A stretch of 64,000 nt of DNA, taken from contig CACXCA010000071.1 of NCBI GenBank assembly GCA_902766045.1, positions 1 through 64,000 on the forward strand. The letters are read 5' to 3'. The DNA comes from an uncultured Bacteroidales bacterium (GTDB lineage: Bacteria; Bacteroidota; Bacteroidia; Bacteroidales; Paludibacteraceae). The notes beneath the pieces were generated by a model. That model did no database searches. It saw only the letters and a program-made list of their open reading frames with translations, and was not told the DNA's origin. Of the stretch, positions 20,142 to 27,124 are shown piece after piece (the first letter of the stretch is position 1; every line of letters begins with the position of its first letter). Both the position numbers and the translations under genes were made by a program.

Positions 20142-22853
20142 ATGCGTATAAAATTATTCATATTGTTTCTGGGTCTCTTTTCTTGTAAAATCTTATGTGC
20201 AGGTGAGCGACTTTATTTCGACCATTATGGAACGAAGGAGGGATTGTGCTGCGATTTCGTATTGGGGGTGGGACAAGATTCAAAAGGATTTATCTGGGTT
20301 GCGACACAGGATGGTGTGAGTAGGTTTGATGGCTCCTATTTCAAAAATTATTCGAAGAATAGAGGCGGATTGCTGAGGAATGACGTCAGTTGCATTACGA
20401 ATACCTCGACGGGGGAGTTCCTTTTGGGGGGTGACAATGGTTTGTTACAGTCTTATGAAGCCTCTGCCGACACCTTCCTCGATAAACGGTTTCCTGAATT
20501 GATGGGAAAATATGTGAAATCCGTGACGGGTTTCTCACAACTGCAAGATGGAACGCTTCTACTGTTGACGACAAGTGGTGTTTTTCTGTATGATACACTC
20601 AAAAACGGTTTTGTAAAAGACTCGCTTTTGTCAGTTTTTACAACTCCATTGTTTGTGAAATCGTTTTATCAAGACAAATTAGGAAATTATTGGGTGGGAA
20701 CTTTTGATGGACTTCATATTTTTTCTGTCCAAGGAAAAGAGAAGAAGTCTTATGGGCTTTCCAAAGATAAAGCGCCAGCTTCCTCCATCCTTGAACTCGA
20801 TTCTACTCATGTTTTAGTCTCCACCAACATGGGCGGTGTATGGCTTTTTGATCTTTCAAGGCAAGAGGAACCGACATGTGAAGAGTTGAATACACCTTTC
20901 AAAAATATCTCTGTCATGTTGAAGGATTCGAAGAATCGGATATGGTTTGGCACGTGGGGGTATGGCTTGTGGAGAATGGATCAATTAGGAAAGTTTGTCG
21001 AGATTAAGACCTATGGAGAGGAGAATGATCTGAAAAAGATTCATGCGTTGTTTGAAGATTCTGACCATAGTGTTTGGGTGGGAACGCAGATAAATGGTTT
21101 GTTTCGTTATCAGTCTGAAGACAACTCGAAAGTCCTTCATTCTTCGATGATGGGATTCCCGAATGTGGATGCCTCTTGTTTCATCGAACGTCCCGATGGT
21201 AATCTGTATGTGGGCTCGGATGGAACTGGAGCTTATTTGGTGACCGGTGAAGGAAGGTTTGTACAACCGATGAAGAGTTTCTCCGGTTTGGGAGGAAGTA
21301 TCCTTTCTTTCTGTCGGTGGAAAGAAGACACCTCTTTGGTTTCATCTTGGTTCGGTGGTATTGGCAAAGTCTCTGCGGATGGGACGGTGACATCCATACA
21401 ATATGGAGGGCTGACAAACACTGTCAATAGTTCCAAATGTGTACGTTTCATGAAAGATGGAGAAATATGGGTTGCCACACAAGGTGACGGTGTTTATGTG
21501 CGTCGTACGGATGGTTCGTGGGAGAAACGCAAATTCAATGTAAGCAATGAGATTGAAGATAAATGGGTTGAAGATATGGAAGAGAATCAAGATGGAACCA
21601 AATGGGTGGTTTCACCTTTCAATGTCTGGTATTGTGATGGCACTGATAAGCGCATATCTACATGGCAAACAGATCCTGATGCCTCTGAACCCTGTATTTT
21701 GATGGATGGAGCCTGTGATGAGGAGGGAAATCTCTATGTGGCAACAGTCTGTGGCGTTTTGCGTGTGTCTAAGGAAACGGGAGAAATGAATAGACTCGAT
21801 TATTTGCCTGAAGCCAATTATGTCTCTGCACACTTCGACAAACAAGGATTTTTATGGTGCGATGGTACAGCAGGTATCTGTCGAGTGAATTTGAAGAAAC
21901 AGACTTTTAGAAGAGTTCCTCTTCCGGTGGACAAATACGGAAAACTATTCTTTCAGCCTCGTGCCATATACGAAAGTTCGAAGGATAATATGTTCTTTGG
22001 ATGTTCGAATGGTTTTATTGTGATGAATGCTAAGGATATAGATTCGATAAGAAGCGTTAAGTCCTTGATGTGGTCAAGAATAGTAGGAAAGAGGAATGGA
22101 GAAAATTGGTTTCCTTTACCAATTCGAGAACAGCAAATCAAATTAGAGGGAGATAATGAAGAAACCCGTATATCGTTTGATGTAGTCTCTTTTTCAGGAA
22201 CGGATATCGTCTGTCAGTATAGATTGAAAGGATATGAGAATAGATGGCAGGATCTGTCTGGAAAGCGAGAGATCGTGTTAAAGCATTTGCCCGCTGGAAA
22301 TTACGAGTTGGAATTATTGGTTTACATTGAAGGACATGAGGAGAATCCATCACAATTGAGTCTGATGGTGAATGTTCCCTCGTTGTGGTGGCAGTCTTGG
22401 TGGTTTATCACTCTTTTGACACTTCTTCTCTTCATATTGTTATATGGACTATATAAGAGATTAAAACGAGAGAAAACAGTTGACACATCTATTGCAACCA
22501 ACGATTCTACGACAGATAATCCCGTCAATCCGTTTATGCAACAGGTGATGGCAGTTATTGAACAAAACTATACGAATCCGGAATTCTCGGTAGAGGATCT
22601 GGCGAAGGAGTTGGGTGCAAGTAAATCTACGTTGATACGAAGATTGAAACCACTGACGGATTTAACGCCGGTGGAACTTATAAGTATCTATCGGTTGAAA
22701 AAGGCGGATGAGATGTTACGAACCCAGAATAAGCCAGTCAAAGAGGTGTCATTTCTGACAGGGTTCAGTAATCCATACTATTTCAGTCGTAAGTACAAAG
22801 AATACTTTGGTTACCCACCATCGCAGCAGAAGAGAGATGATAATAAAGGGTGA
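20142..22853 (+). CDS. Membrane-spanning AraC-family regulator with periplasmic beta-propeller
   Basis: A 903-residue one-component sensor-regulator. Signal peptide (MRIKLFILFLGLFSCKILCA), then two-component-regulator propeller repeats (about 20-640; first blade GLCCDFVLGVGQDSKGFIWV), a Y_Y_Y domain (about 650-735, CQYRLKGYENRWQDL), one membrane helix (about 750-772), and 127 cytoplasmic residues ending in an AraC DNA-binding domain (FSVEDLAKELGASKSTLIRR ... FLTGFSNPYYFSRKYKEYFG). This is the sensor half and DNA-binding half of a hybrid two-component system (HTCS), with the histidine kinase, ATPase and receiver domains absent. It probably senses oligosaccharide in the periplasm and controls the flanking enzymes. 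ATG 20142 is chosen because it opens the signal peptide. Confidence 0.9.
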   Translation: MRIKLFILFLGLFSCKILCAGERLYFDHYGTKEGLCCDFVLGVGQDSKGFIWVATQDGVSRFDGSYFKNYSKNRGGLLRNDVSCITNTSTGEFLLGGDNGLLQSYEASADTFLDKRFPELMGKYVKSVTGFSQLQDGTLLLLTTSGVFLYDTLKNGFVKDSLLSVFTTPLFVKSFYQDKLGNYWVGTFDGLHIFSVQGKEKKSYGLSKDKAPASSILELDSTHVLVSTNMGGVWLFDLSRQEEPTCEELNTPFKNISVMLKDSKNRIWFGTWGYGLWRMDQLGKFVEIKTYGEENDLKKIHALFEDSDHSVWVGTQINGLFRYQSEDNSKVLHSSMMGFPNVDASCFIERPDGNLYVGSDGTGAYLVTGEGRFVQPMKSFSGLGGSILSFCRWKEDTSLVSSWFGGIGKVSADGTVTSIQYGGLTNTVNSSKCVRFMKDGEIWVATQGDGVYVRRTDGSWEKRKFNVSNEIEDKWVEDMEENQDGTKWVVSPFNVWYCDGTDKRISTWQTDPDASEPCILMDGACDEEGNLYVATVCGVLRVSKETGEMNRLDYLPEANYVSAHFDKQGFLWCDGTAGICRVNLKKQTFRRVPLPVDKYGKLFFQPRAIYESSKDNMFFGCSNGFIVMNAKDIDSIRSVKSLMWSRIVGKRNGENWFPLPIREQQIKLEGDNEETRISFDVVSFSGTDIVCQYRLKGYENRWQDLSGKREIVLKHLPAGNYELELLVYIEGHEENPSQLSLMVNVPSLWWQSWWFITLLTLLLFILLYGLYKRLKREKTVDTSIATNDSTTDNPVNPFMQQVMAVIEQNYTNPEFSVEDLAKELGASKSTLIRRLKPLTDLTPVELISIYRLKKADEMLRTQNKPVKEVSFLTGFSNPYYFSRKYKEYFGYPPSQQKRDDNKG

Positions 22854-22875
22854 GTTCTATGAATTCACCCTTTAT
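22843..22875. terminator. Convergent-gene hairpin containing both stop codons
   Basis: ATAAAGGGTGA (22843-22853) pairs perfectly with TCACCCTTTAT (22865-22875), with further TTC/GAA pairing inside. The regulator stop TGA (22851-22853) and the GH5 stop (22872-22874, - strand) both lie in the stem. No T-run follows on either side, so it may act as a bidirectional 3' end or stability element. Confidence 0.6.
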
Positions 22876-24236
22876 CTTGGAGCATTGTTATAAACCGATT
22901 GTAGTGTGTAACTAGGATCGTCGTTATTATATGCATTCATCATTATGTCAATCACCTCTTTGCCGTTGTTGAGGTAGGCTCCTGTTCCGTGATCAATCAG
23001 TCCTGACTGTTCTTTGCCTGTGCCAGCAGAACCGTTATCCCAGAAGAAGAGGGCTAATCCGTACTCTTTGGCGGCTTTACAGACATACTCGAGGTAATAT
23101 TTGCGAAATGCTTCTGCACGATCGGTGCTGCGGTGTACACAGCCGAATTCTCCGAGGTAAACGGGAATGCCATTGTCAACAAACTTTTTCTTCATTCGGT
23201 TGAAGTTATCGACCACATTCTCTTCATCTCCCCATTCTTCCTTGTCTCTGCCTGTGTGTCCCCATTCTGTTTTCTCATTGTTGAGTGCGTAGGTATAGGG
23301 GTCGTAGAAGTGTACAGCGACAAGCAATCTGTCCTTAACTATGTCTGTAGGTAATTTTAGTTCGCTGATGGTGAGGTCTATGTTAGTGACATAGCCAGGA
23401 CATCCCAGGTATCTATATTTATTTTCACCACCAGTGGAACGGACCACATCAACAAAAAGTTGCAACCATTCGTTGTAAATGCGGTATTGTTTGCCGCCAT
23501 CGGTTCTGTTTTCGCCCCAACCCCAGTTGCCGTCGTGAATTTCATTCATGGCTTCAAAGATCAGATAGTCTCCTTCTTGTTTGAATCTTTCGGCTATCTG
23601 TTTCCATATTGCAGCAAATTGGTTTTTCACTTGAGTGTTTCGTTCTTCGCTTTTGGATGCACCTAATATGTCCAACCAGTATTTGCTGTCGGCTCCATCG
23701 TGGTGTATGTTGATGATGGCTTTGAGGCCAGCATCCTTTGCGTAGCCCACCACTTCTGCCACTCGATTCATATATTTCTCTTCGATTTTATAATCAGGTG
23801 CGTTGCCGATGTGTCCCATCCATGTTATGGGGATACGTACGGAAGAGAATCCAGCTGCTTTTACCGCTTGGAATGTTTTTAATGTTGCAACGCGGTTTCC
23901 CCATGCTGTTTCACTTGCATATCCGTTATTTTGGGCATCCAAGTTGTTGCCGAGATTCCATCCCAGTCCGAGGCTTTGTGTTATGGTTTGTACGGATGTG
24001 CCGTCGATAGCGTGGTTCTTTATGAACCTAATGTTGCTCGCAGTTCCGTTGAATGTTATGGTTTCTCCCTCTTCTGTGGTGATAGTGAAGTCGTTTCCTT
24101 GTCCGAAGTGAATTCTTTCGACAGAAGAAGTGGGGTGGGTTTGTACCGACCCGTCATTCATCATGACCTCGACTCTATTTTGTGCGTTCATCATCGTTGA
24201 TGAAAAAAGTAACGCAAAAAGAATAAATCTCTTCAT
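22872..24236 (-). CDS. Secreted GH5 endoglucanase
   Basis: A 454-residue secreted glycosidase. Signal peptide (ends MMNAQ), a head of about 70 residues of the type DGSVQTHPTSSVERIHF, then a GH5 catalytic domain (about 80-440), probably the GH5_4-like endoglucanase/xyloglucanase group: LGLGWNLGNNLDA, SVRIPITWMGHIG, IINIHHDG, acid/base Glu in FEAMNEIHDG, VHFYDPYTYA, and nucleophile Glu in YLGEFGCVHRS. It hydrolyses internal beta-1,4-glucan bonds; exact substrate is uncertain. Unlike its neighbours it has no C-terminal tail. It starts 20 nt after the small head-plus-tail gene and is likely cotranscribed with it from the structured leader. Confidence 0.9.
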   Translation of the reverse strand: MKRFILFALLFSSTMMNAQNRVEVMMNDGSVQTHPTSSVERIHFGQGNDFTITTEEGETITFNGTASNIRFIKNHAIDGTSVQTITQSLGLGWNLGNNLDAQNNGYASETAWGNRVATLKTFQAVKAAGFSSVRIPITWMGHIGNAPDYKIEEKYMNRVAEVVGYAKDAGLKAIINIHHDGADSKYWLDILGASKSEERNTQVKNQFAAIWKQIAERFKQEGDYLIFEAMNEIHDGNWGWGENRTDGGKQYRIYNEWLQLFVDVVRSTGGENKYRYLGCPGYVTNIDLTISELKLPTDIVKDRLLVAVHFYDPYTYALNNEKTEWGHTGRDKEEWGDEENVVDNFNRMKKKFVDNGIPVYLGEFGCVHRSTDRAEAFRKYYLEYVCKAAKEYGLALFFWDNGSAGTGKEQSGLIDHGTGAYLNNGKEVIDIMMNAYNNDDPSYTLQSVYNNAPR

Positions 24237-24256
24237 CTATATGTTTTTTTTGAGGT

Positions 24257-24703
24257 TTATTTTTTTAAAAATTTTATGATTTGATTGCCCACTTTTAAAA
24301 GATAGGGGGCAGGGGTCAGTTTGTCTGTGTTAATTGTCATTTCGACATCATTTGCTATAGCAGAATATAACACAGTACCATCTGTCTTTATAATTTGTAT
24401 CACAGAGCCTTGTTCTATATTTTTTAATGAAATATAATCATCAACAAAGGAATTGATGGAGTAAACGTTGGCTGCTGTTGCATTGATACTATTTGTTCCG
24501 AAGAATTTTACTTCGACAGCTTCCATGTCTAATTTGAATGTTCTACCATCGGCATATTTCAGTTCAAGTTCATCGCCGTTGATAGTGATTTCAGAAATGT
24601 CATTTTTCTCTGCCACATCACCATTTATCATCAGTGCCTTCTCAGCATGAATAAGGCAAGAGAATGTCATGGCAAATAATAGTGTAGCTGTTTTTTTTGT
24701 CAT
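24257..24703 (-). CDS. Small secreted head-plus-tail protein, function unknown
   Basis: A 148-residue secreted protein: signal peptide (ends LIHAEKA), an N-terminal head (NDISEITINGDELELKYADG ... VEVKFFG) of the same pattern as the head of the downstream GH5 enzyme, and a C-terminal part (GSVIQIIKTDGTVLYSAI ... APYLLKVGNQIIKFLKK) resembling the T9SS-like tails of the esterases. There is no catalytic or binding middle domain. It could be a carrier or adaptor for the GH5 enzyme, which lacks a tail, or a shrunken enzyme. First gene of the two-gene unit. Confidence 0.7.
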   Translation of the reverse strand: MTKKTATLLFAMTFSCLIHAEKALMINGDVAEKNDISEITINGDELELKYADGRTFKLDMEAVEVKFFGTNSINATAANVYSINSFVDDYISLKNIEQGSVIQIIKTDGTVLYSAIANDVEMTINTDKLTPAPYLLKVGNQIIKFLKK

Positions 24704-24738
24704 TTTGAGTTTAATTTGATAATATGATTCTGATACAT

Positions 24739-24837
24739 TTATTTAGGGAATGAACTGACATCATCTTTTTTGTTCTTGAAGGGAAAACACAATAGAAAAA
24801 ACATCAGTCCCTTTGATGTCGATGAGTTGCATTGCAT
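24739..24837 (-). CDS. Possible 32-residue leader ORF
   Basis: Inside the leader of the head-plus-tail/GH5 unit an ATG opens 32 codons that run through the putative attenuator hairpin and stop at 24739. The peptide has a hydrophobic LMFFLLCFPF core followed by KNKKDD. A frame this short can arise by chance; it is listed because its position would allow translation to affect the hairpin. Confidence 0.2.
   Translation of the reverse strand: MQCNSSTSKGLMFFLLCFPFKNKKDDVSSFPK
24767..24820 (-). promoter_or_regulatory. Putative transcription attenuator in leader
   Basis: On the - strand transcript ACATCA and TGATGT (+ strand 24814-24819 and 24801-24806) form a 6-bp hairpin followed by five Us, a weak terminator. 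The same first arm, read as GACATCA-AAGGGA (24808-24820), can instead pair over 13 bp with TCCCTT and TGATGTC downstream (24779-24784 and 24767-24773). The two folds exclude each other, as in attenuators. No known riboswitch class was recognised. Confidence 0.4.
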
Positions 24838-24848
24838 TTGTTGCAACT
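24825..24848 (-). promoter_or_regulatory. Hairpin at the 5' end of the leader
   Basis: AGTTGCA (24825-24831) and TGCAACT (24842-24848) are perfect inverted copies 10 bases apart. They begin about four bases after the expected transcription start, so they could be a 5' stabilising stem-loop or an operator. Confidence 0.45.
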
Positions 24849-24858
24849 GATTCGATGA

Positions 24859-24889
24859 CAAAAATATAAAATTAGTACAATTTGACAAA
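24859..24889 (-). promoter_or_regulatory. Sigma-ABfr promoter of the head-plus-tail/GH5 unit
   Basis: On the - strand TTTG (24886-24889) precedes TATTTTTG (24859-24866) by exactly 19 bases, one of the best promoter matches in the window. It gives a leader of about 150 nt. The rest of the gap, 24890-25035, shows nothing I can name. Confidence 0.7.
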
Positions 24890-25035
24890 TAAAAATAGAG
24901 AATACGACTTGTCGGATGAATAAGAATTTCTTTATTTGATGCCCATATAGGTGTCCCTTTGTTTACTTGATTTGCTAATTTTATTCAATCAGCAGATGTC
25001 TCTCTCAACAATATTATGTAAGATATTATAATTTA

Positions 25036-25605
25036 TCAATCTCCTTTGGTGATTTTTCTATCACAAATCCAACTGATTCCTCCACAGACGATAGCGATGA
25101 TTAAAAAAGATATGTATAAAACTGGGACGCCTTTTATCAGAGAAATTAATAGTGGAAATATCTTCCAGATAATAACAGGAATGGTTATTTTACCAGAACC
25201 TGTGTATGTTTTTCTTAATATCAGTCCGAAGCCTATTAAATACAAAGGTATGGGGAAGTAAAGGAGAAATGAATCATTTTTGAAAAAAATATACGTAAAA
25301 AAGAGCATTGCAATCAATAATACTGCTGACATACACTTGTCTGATATGGAAAAATCCTTGTTGTGACTTTTCTGCGCAACTCTATGGATAACGTAAAACC
25401 CAAGCAGATCCAACACAACAAACATAGCAAGGGGACTTAGCCATGAAAATATATGAAAGCCACACTTAGGTCCGTCTCCGTTGTAGTATAGGTCCAGTCT
25501 GCTCATCAGGAAGAACCCGATGATGGCGGTGACCAACAGACACACTATCGTATGTGTCAATCTTATGCTTGTTATTGTATGTGAGTCTTTGTTTTTTGAA
25601 TCCAT
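25036..25605 (-). CDS. Unrecognised multi-pass membrane protein
   Basis: A 189-residue protein with five or six predicted membrane helices (for example TIVCLLVTAIIGFFLMS, LAMFVVLDLLGFYVIH, VLLIAMLFFTYIFF and LYISFLIIAIVCGGISWI) and short charged loops; a GDGPKCGFH loop lies between the first two. No family motif is recognised. It follows the OmpA-domain gene by 37 nt on the same strand and is probably cotranscribed with it. Confidence 0.65.
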   Translation of the reverse strand: MDSKNKDSHTITSIRLTHTIVCLLVTAIIGFFLMSRLDLYYNGDGPKCGFHIFSWLSPLAMFVVLDLLGFYVIHRVAQKSHNKDFSISDKCMSAVLLIAMLFFTYIFFKNDSFLLYFPIPLYLIGFGLILRKTYTGSGKITIPVIIWKIFPLLISLIKGVPVLYISFLIIAIVCGGISWICDRKITKGD

Positions 25606-25642
25606 GTTTATGTTTTGATGGAATTGTGTTGGATAAAACTAA

Positions 25643-26311
25643 TTATTTAGCCCCCGTTTTCTTTTTTATCTCTTTGACTCTTTGGGGAGAATAGCGTTCC
25701 AATGTTACGCGTCTGTTTTGTTCATGTTCGGGTTCTGTTTCTGCATTGGGGATTCTAGGGCCTTTTTCTCCACAGCCAATTGCTTGAATTCTATTTGGAT
25801 CTACACCGCGTTCGATGAGTATTTGACGTGTATATTTTGCTCTGCTTTCTGATAATTTTTGATTATAGGCATCGCTGCCCAGACTATCTGTGTGTCCCAC
25901 CACAAGAAATGTGTCATTGGGATATTTGGAGATGAACTCTGCCATTTCATCAAATTGTCTCCATTGCGCAGGTGGAATATCACCATTGAAGTCGAAACCA
26001 TAATAATCCCACTCGAGTTTTGTCGAAGTAGAATCGGCATTCATGCTTTCCTCTTGTGCGACAGCCTCTTGAAAGGAGGTGAGGGCAGATAATCCTGCTG
26101 CTACACCCATTACTTTCAGAATGTTTCCTTTTTTCTTCTTTATCGTTAGTTGTTCCTCAATGTATTGACGTTCACGTTCGCAAGTAGGGCAAGTGCCCAT
26201 ACATTCGCCTGAATGGGTACATTCACAGGGAACATACTGAATATTGTTCAGATCAGCAATCTGTTTCCTAATAGCCTTAAGCGCTTCACATTTTCTCTTT
26301 CCGTTCGTCAT
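25643..26311 (-). CDS. OmpA-domain protein with N-terminal Cys-cluster motif
   Basis: 222 residues with an unusual order. The N-terminal 55 residues carry KCEALKAIRKQIADLN and then a Cys cluster (CECTHSGECMGTCPTCE, spacing C-x-C-x5-C-x3-C-x2-C) that could hold a metal. A hydrophobic stretch (about 62-85, ILKVMGVAAGLSALTSF) follows, then an OmpA/MotB peptidoglycan-binding domain (about 105-210; VVGHTDSLGSDAYNQKLSESRA and NRRVTLE). Similar Cys-rich N-termini precede varied domains in Bacteroidota from memory. The topology implied is a cytoplasmic Cys head, one membrane anchor and a periplasmic cell-wall anchor. It has a strong promoter and the membrane-protein gene follows. Confidence 0.8.
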   Translation of the reverse strand: MTNGKRKCEALKAIRKQIADLNNIQYVPCECTHSGECMGTCPTCERERQYIEEQLTIKKKKGNILKVMGVAAGLSALTSFQEAVAQEESMNADSTSTKLEWDYYGFDFNGDIPPAQWRQFDEMAEFISKYPNDTFLVVGHTDSLGSDAYNQKLSESRAKYTRQILIERGVDPNRIQAIGCGEKGPRIPNAETEPEHEQNRRVTLERYSPQRVKEIKKKTGAK

Positions 26312-26342
26312 GGTTTATTGGATAAAGGTGTTATCTGTCGGA

Positions 26343-26373
26343 CAAAAATATGAAAATACATTGTTTATACAAA
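26343..26373 (-). promoter_or_regulatory. Sigma-ABfr promoter of the OmpA-domain operon
   Basis: On the - strand TTTTG (26370-26374 region) and TATTTTTG (26343-26350) are 19 bases apart, and the start codon is 32 bases beyond the -7 box. Confidence 0.65.
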
Positions 26374-26379
26374 ATTTCA

Positions 26380-26398
26380 CCCATGGCGGTGCCATGGG
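26380..26398. repeat. 8-bp perfect palindrome beside a promoter
   Basis: CCCATGGC-GGT-GCCATGGG lies immediately upstream of the -33 element of the OmpA-domain operon. It is unusually GC-rich for its surroundings. It could be an operator or the 3' hairpin of the gene at 26553, though no T-run adjoins it. Between it and 26553 I see only a repeated ATTCGAAGA (about 26499 and 26517). Confidence 0.45.
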
Positions 26399-26552
26399 CT
26401 ATATCTGGATGAGCCTTTCAGACTCTAGGGGACACTAATACATCCGTTCAGAGGGGAGAGACATCATTTGTGTCAATATACCATTCCCATTTGTAATTCG
26501 AAGATATGGGCTCTGATTCGAAGAGTTTTCCAAGATCTCTTTTTAAGTCTTT

Positions 26553-27032
26553 TCAATATTTGGAATAGGAAATTTTATTAAAAAAGAAGTTAAACAGAAT
26601 GGGAAAAACAAGAATAGTAAAACCCCCTTGTATTTTATAAAGAGCATCTCCTTCTCCTAGTAAAAAAGCCAATAACATACATAAAAACACAAAAGAAATT
26701 ATGTATGTGAAAATATATGCTATTTCCGAATATTGACAAGTGACATATAAAAATCCATTCTTACAAGAGATTCGAATGTCCGGGGGGAAATTTCGCTCGT
26801 CGCGCCTCTTTATATAAATGATATTCCGTTCTTTATCCCAAGAACATTTGTATTTATGCATGTCTTCCAAATTCTCATACAATTGTTCGACATCAACCAT
26901 TTCATATTTAAATTCACAATAGTTATGAATTTTGGGGGTGTAAATGTATGCCATGTGTGCTTGTGTTAACTTGTTAGACTCTTTGCCAAAGTTATAAAAA
27001 ATTTTATTTGTGAGTGGAACTTCATTTTTCAT
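26553..27032 (-). CDS. Unrecognised protein with C-terminal membrane hairpin
   Basis: From ATG 27032 there are 159 residues: a soluble N-terminal part (about 1-100, with ERNIIYIKRRDERNFPPDIR) and two adjacent membrane helices near the C-terminus (YIFTYIISFVFLCMLLAFLL and FTILVFPILFNFFF). A longer frame needs a TTG at 27068 and is less likely. No domain is recognised. It stands alone, divergent from the wbp genes. Confidence 0.6.
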   Translation of the reverse strand: MKNEVPLTNKIFYNFGKESNKLTQAHMAYIYTPKIHNYCEFKYEMVDVEQLYENLEDMHKYKCSWDKERNIIYIKRRDERNFPPDIRISCKNGFLYVTCQYSEIAYIFTYIISFVFLCMLLAFLLGEGDALYKIQGGFTILVFPILFNFFFNKISYSKY

Positions 27033-27124
27033 CAATAGAAATTTCTCAAAAAATTTTTCAAAAATCAACCAAACTATTATCTTTACGGAGAAATAGGTAA
27101 ATCCCTATTATTTGTGATGTTGAT

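Noticed and set aside
20142-22853. Full hybrid two-component system
   Set aside because: No HisKA, HATPase or receiver motifs (no H-box, N-box or G-box) are present between the membrane helix and the AraC domain.
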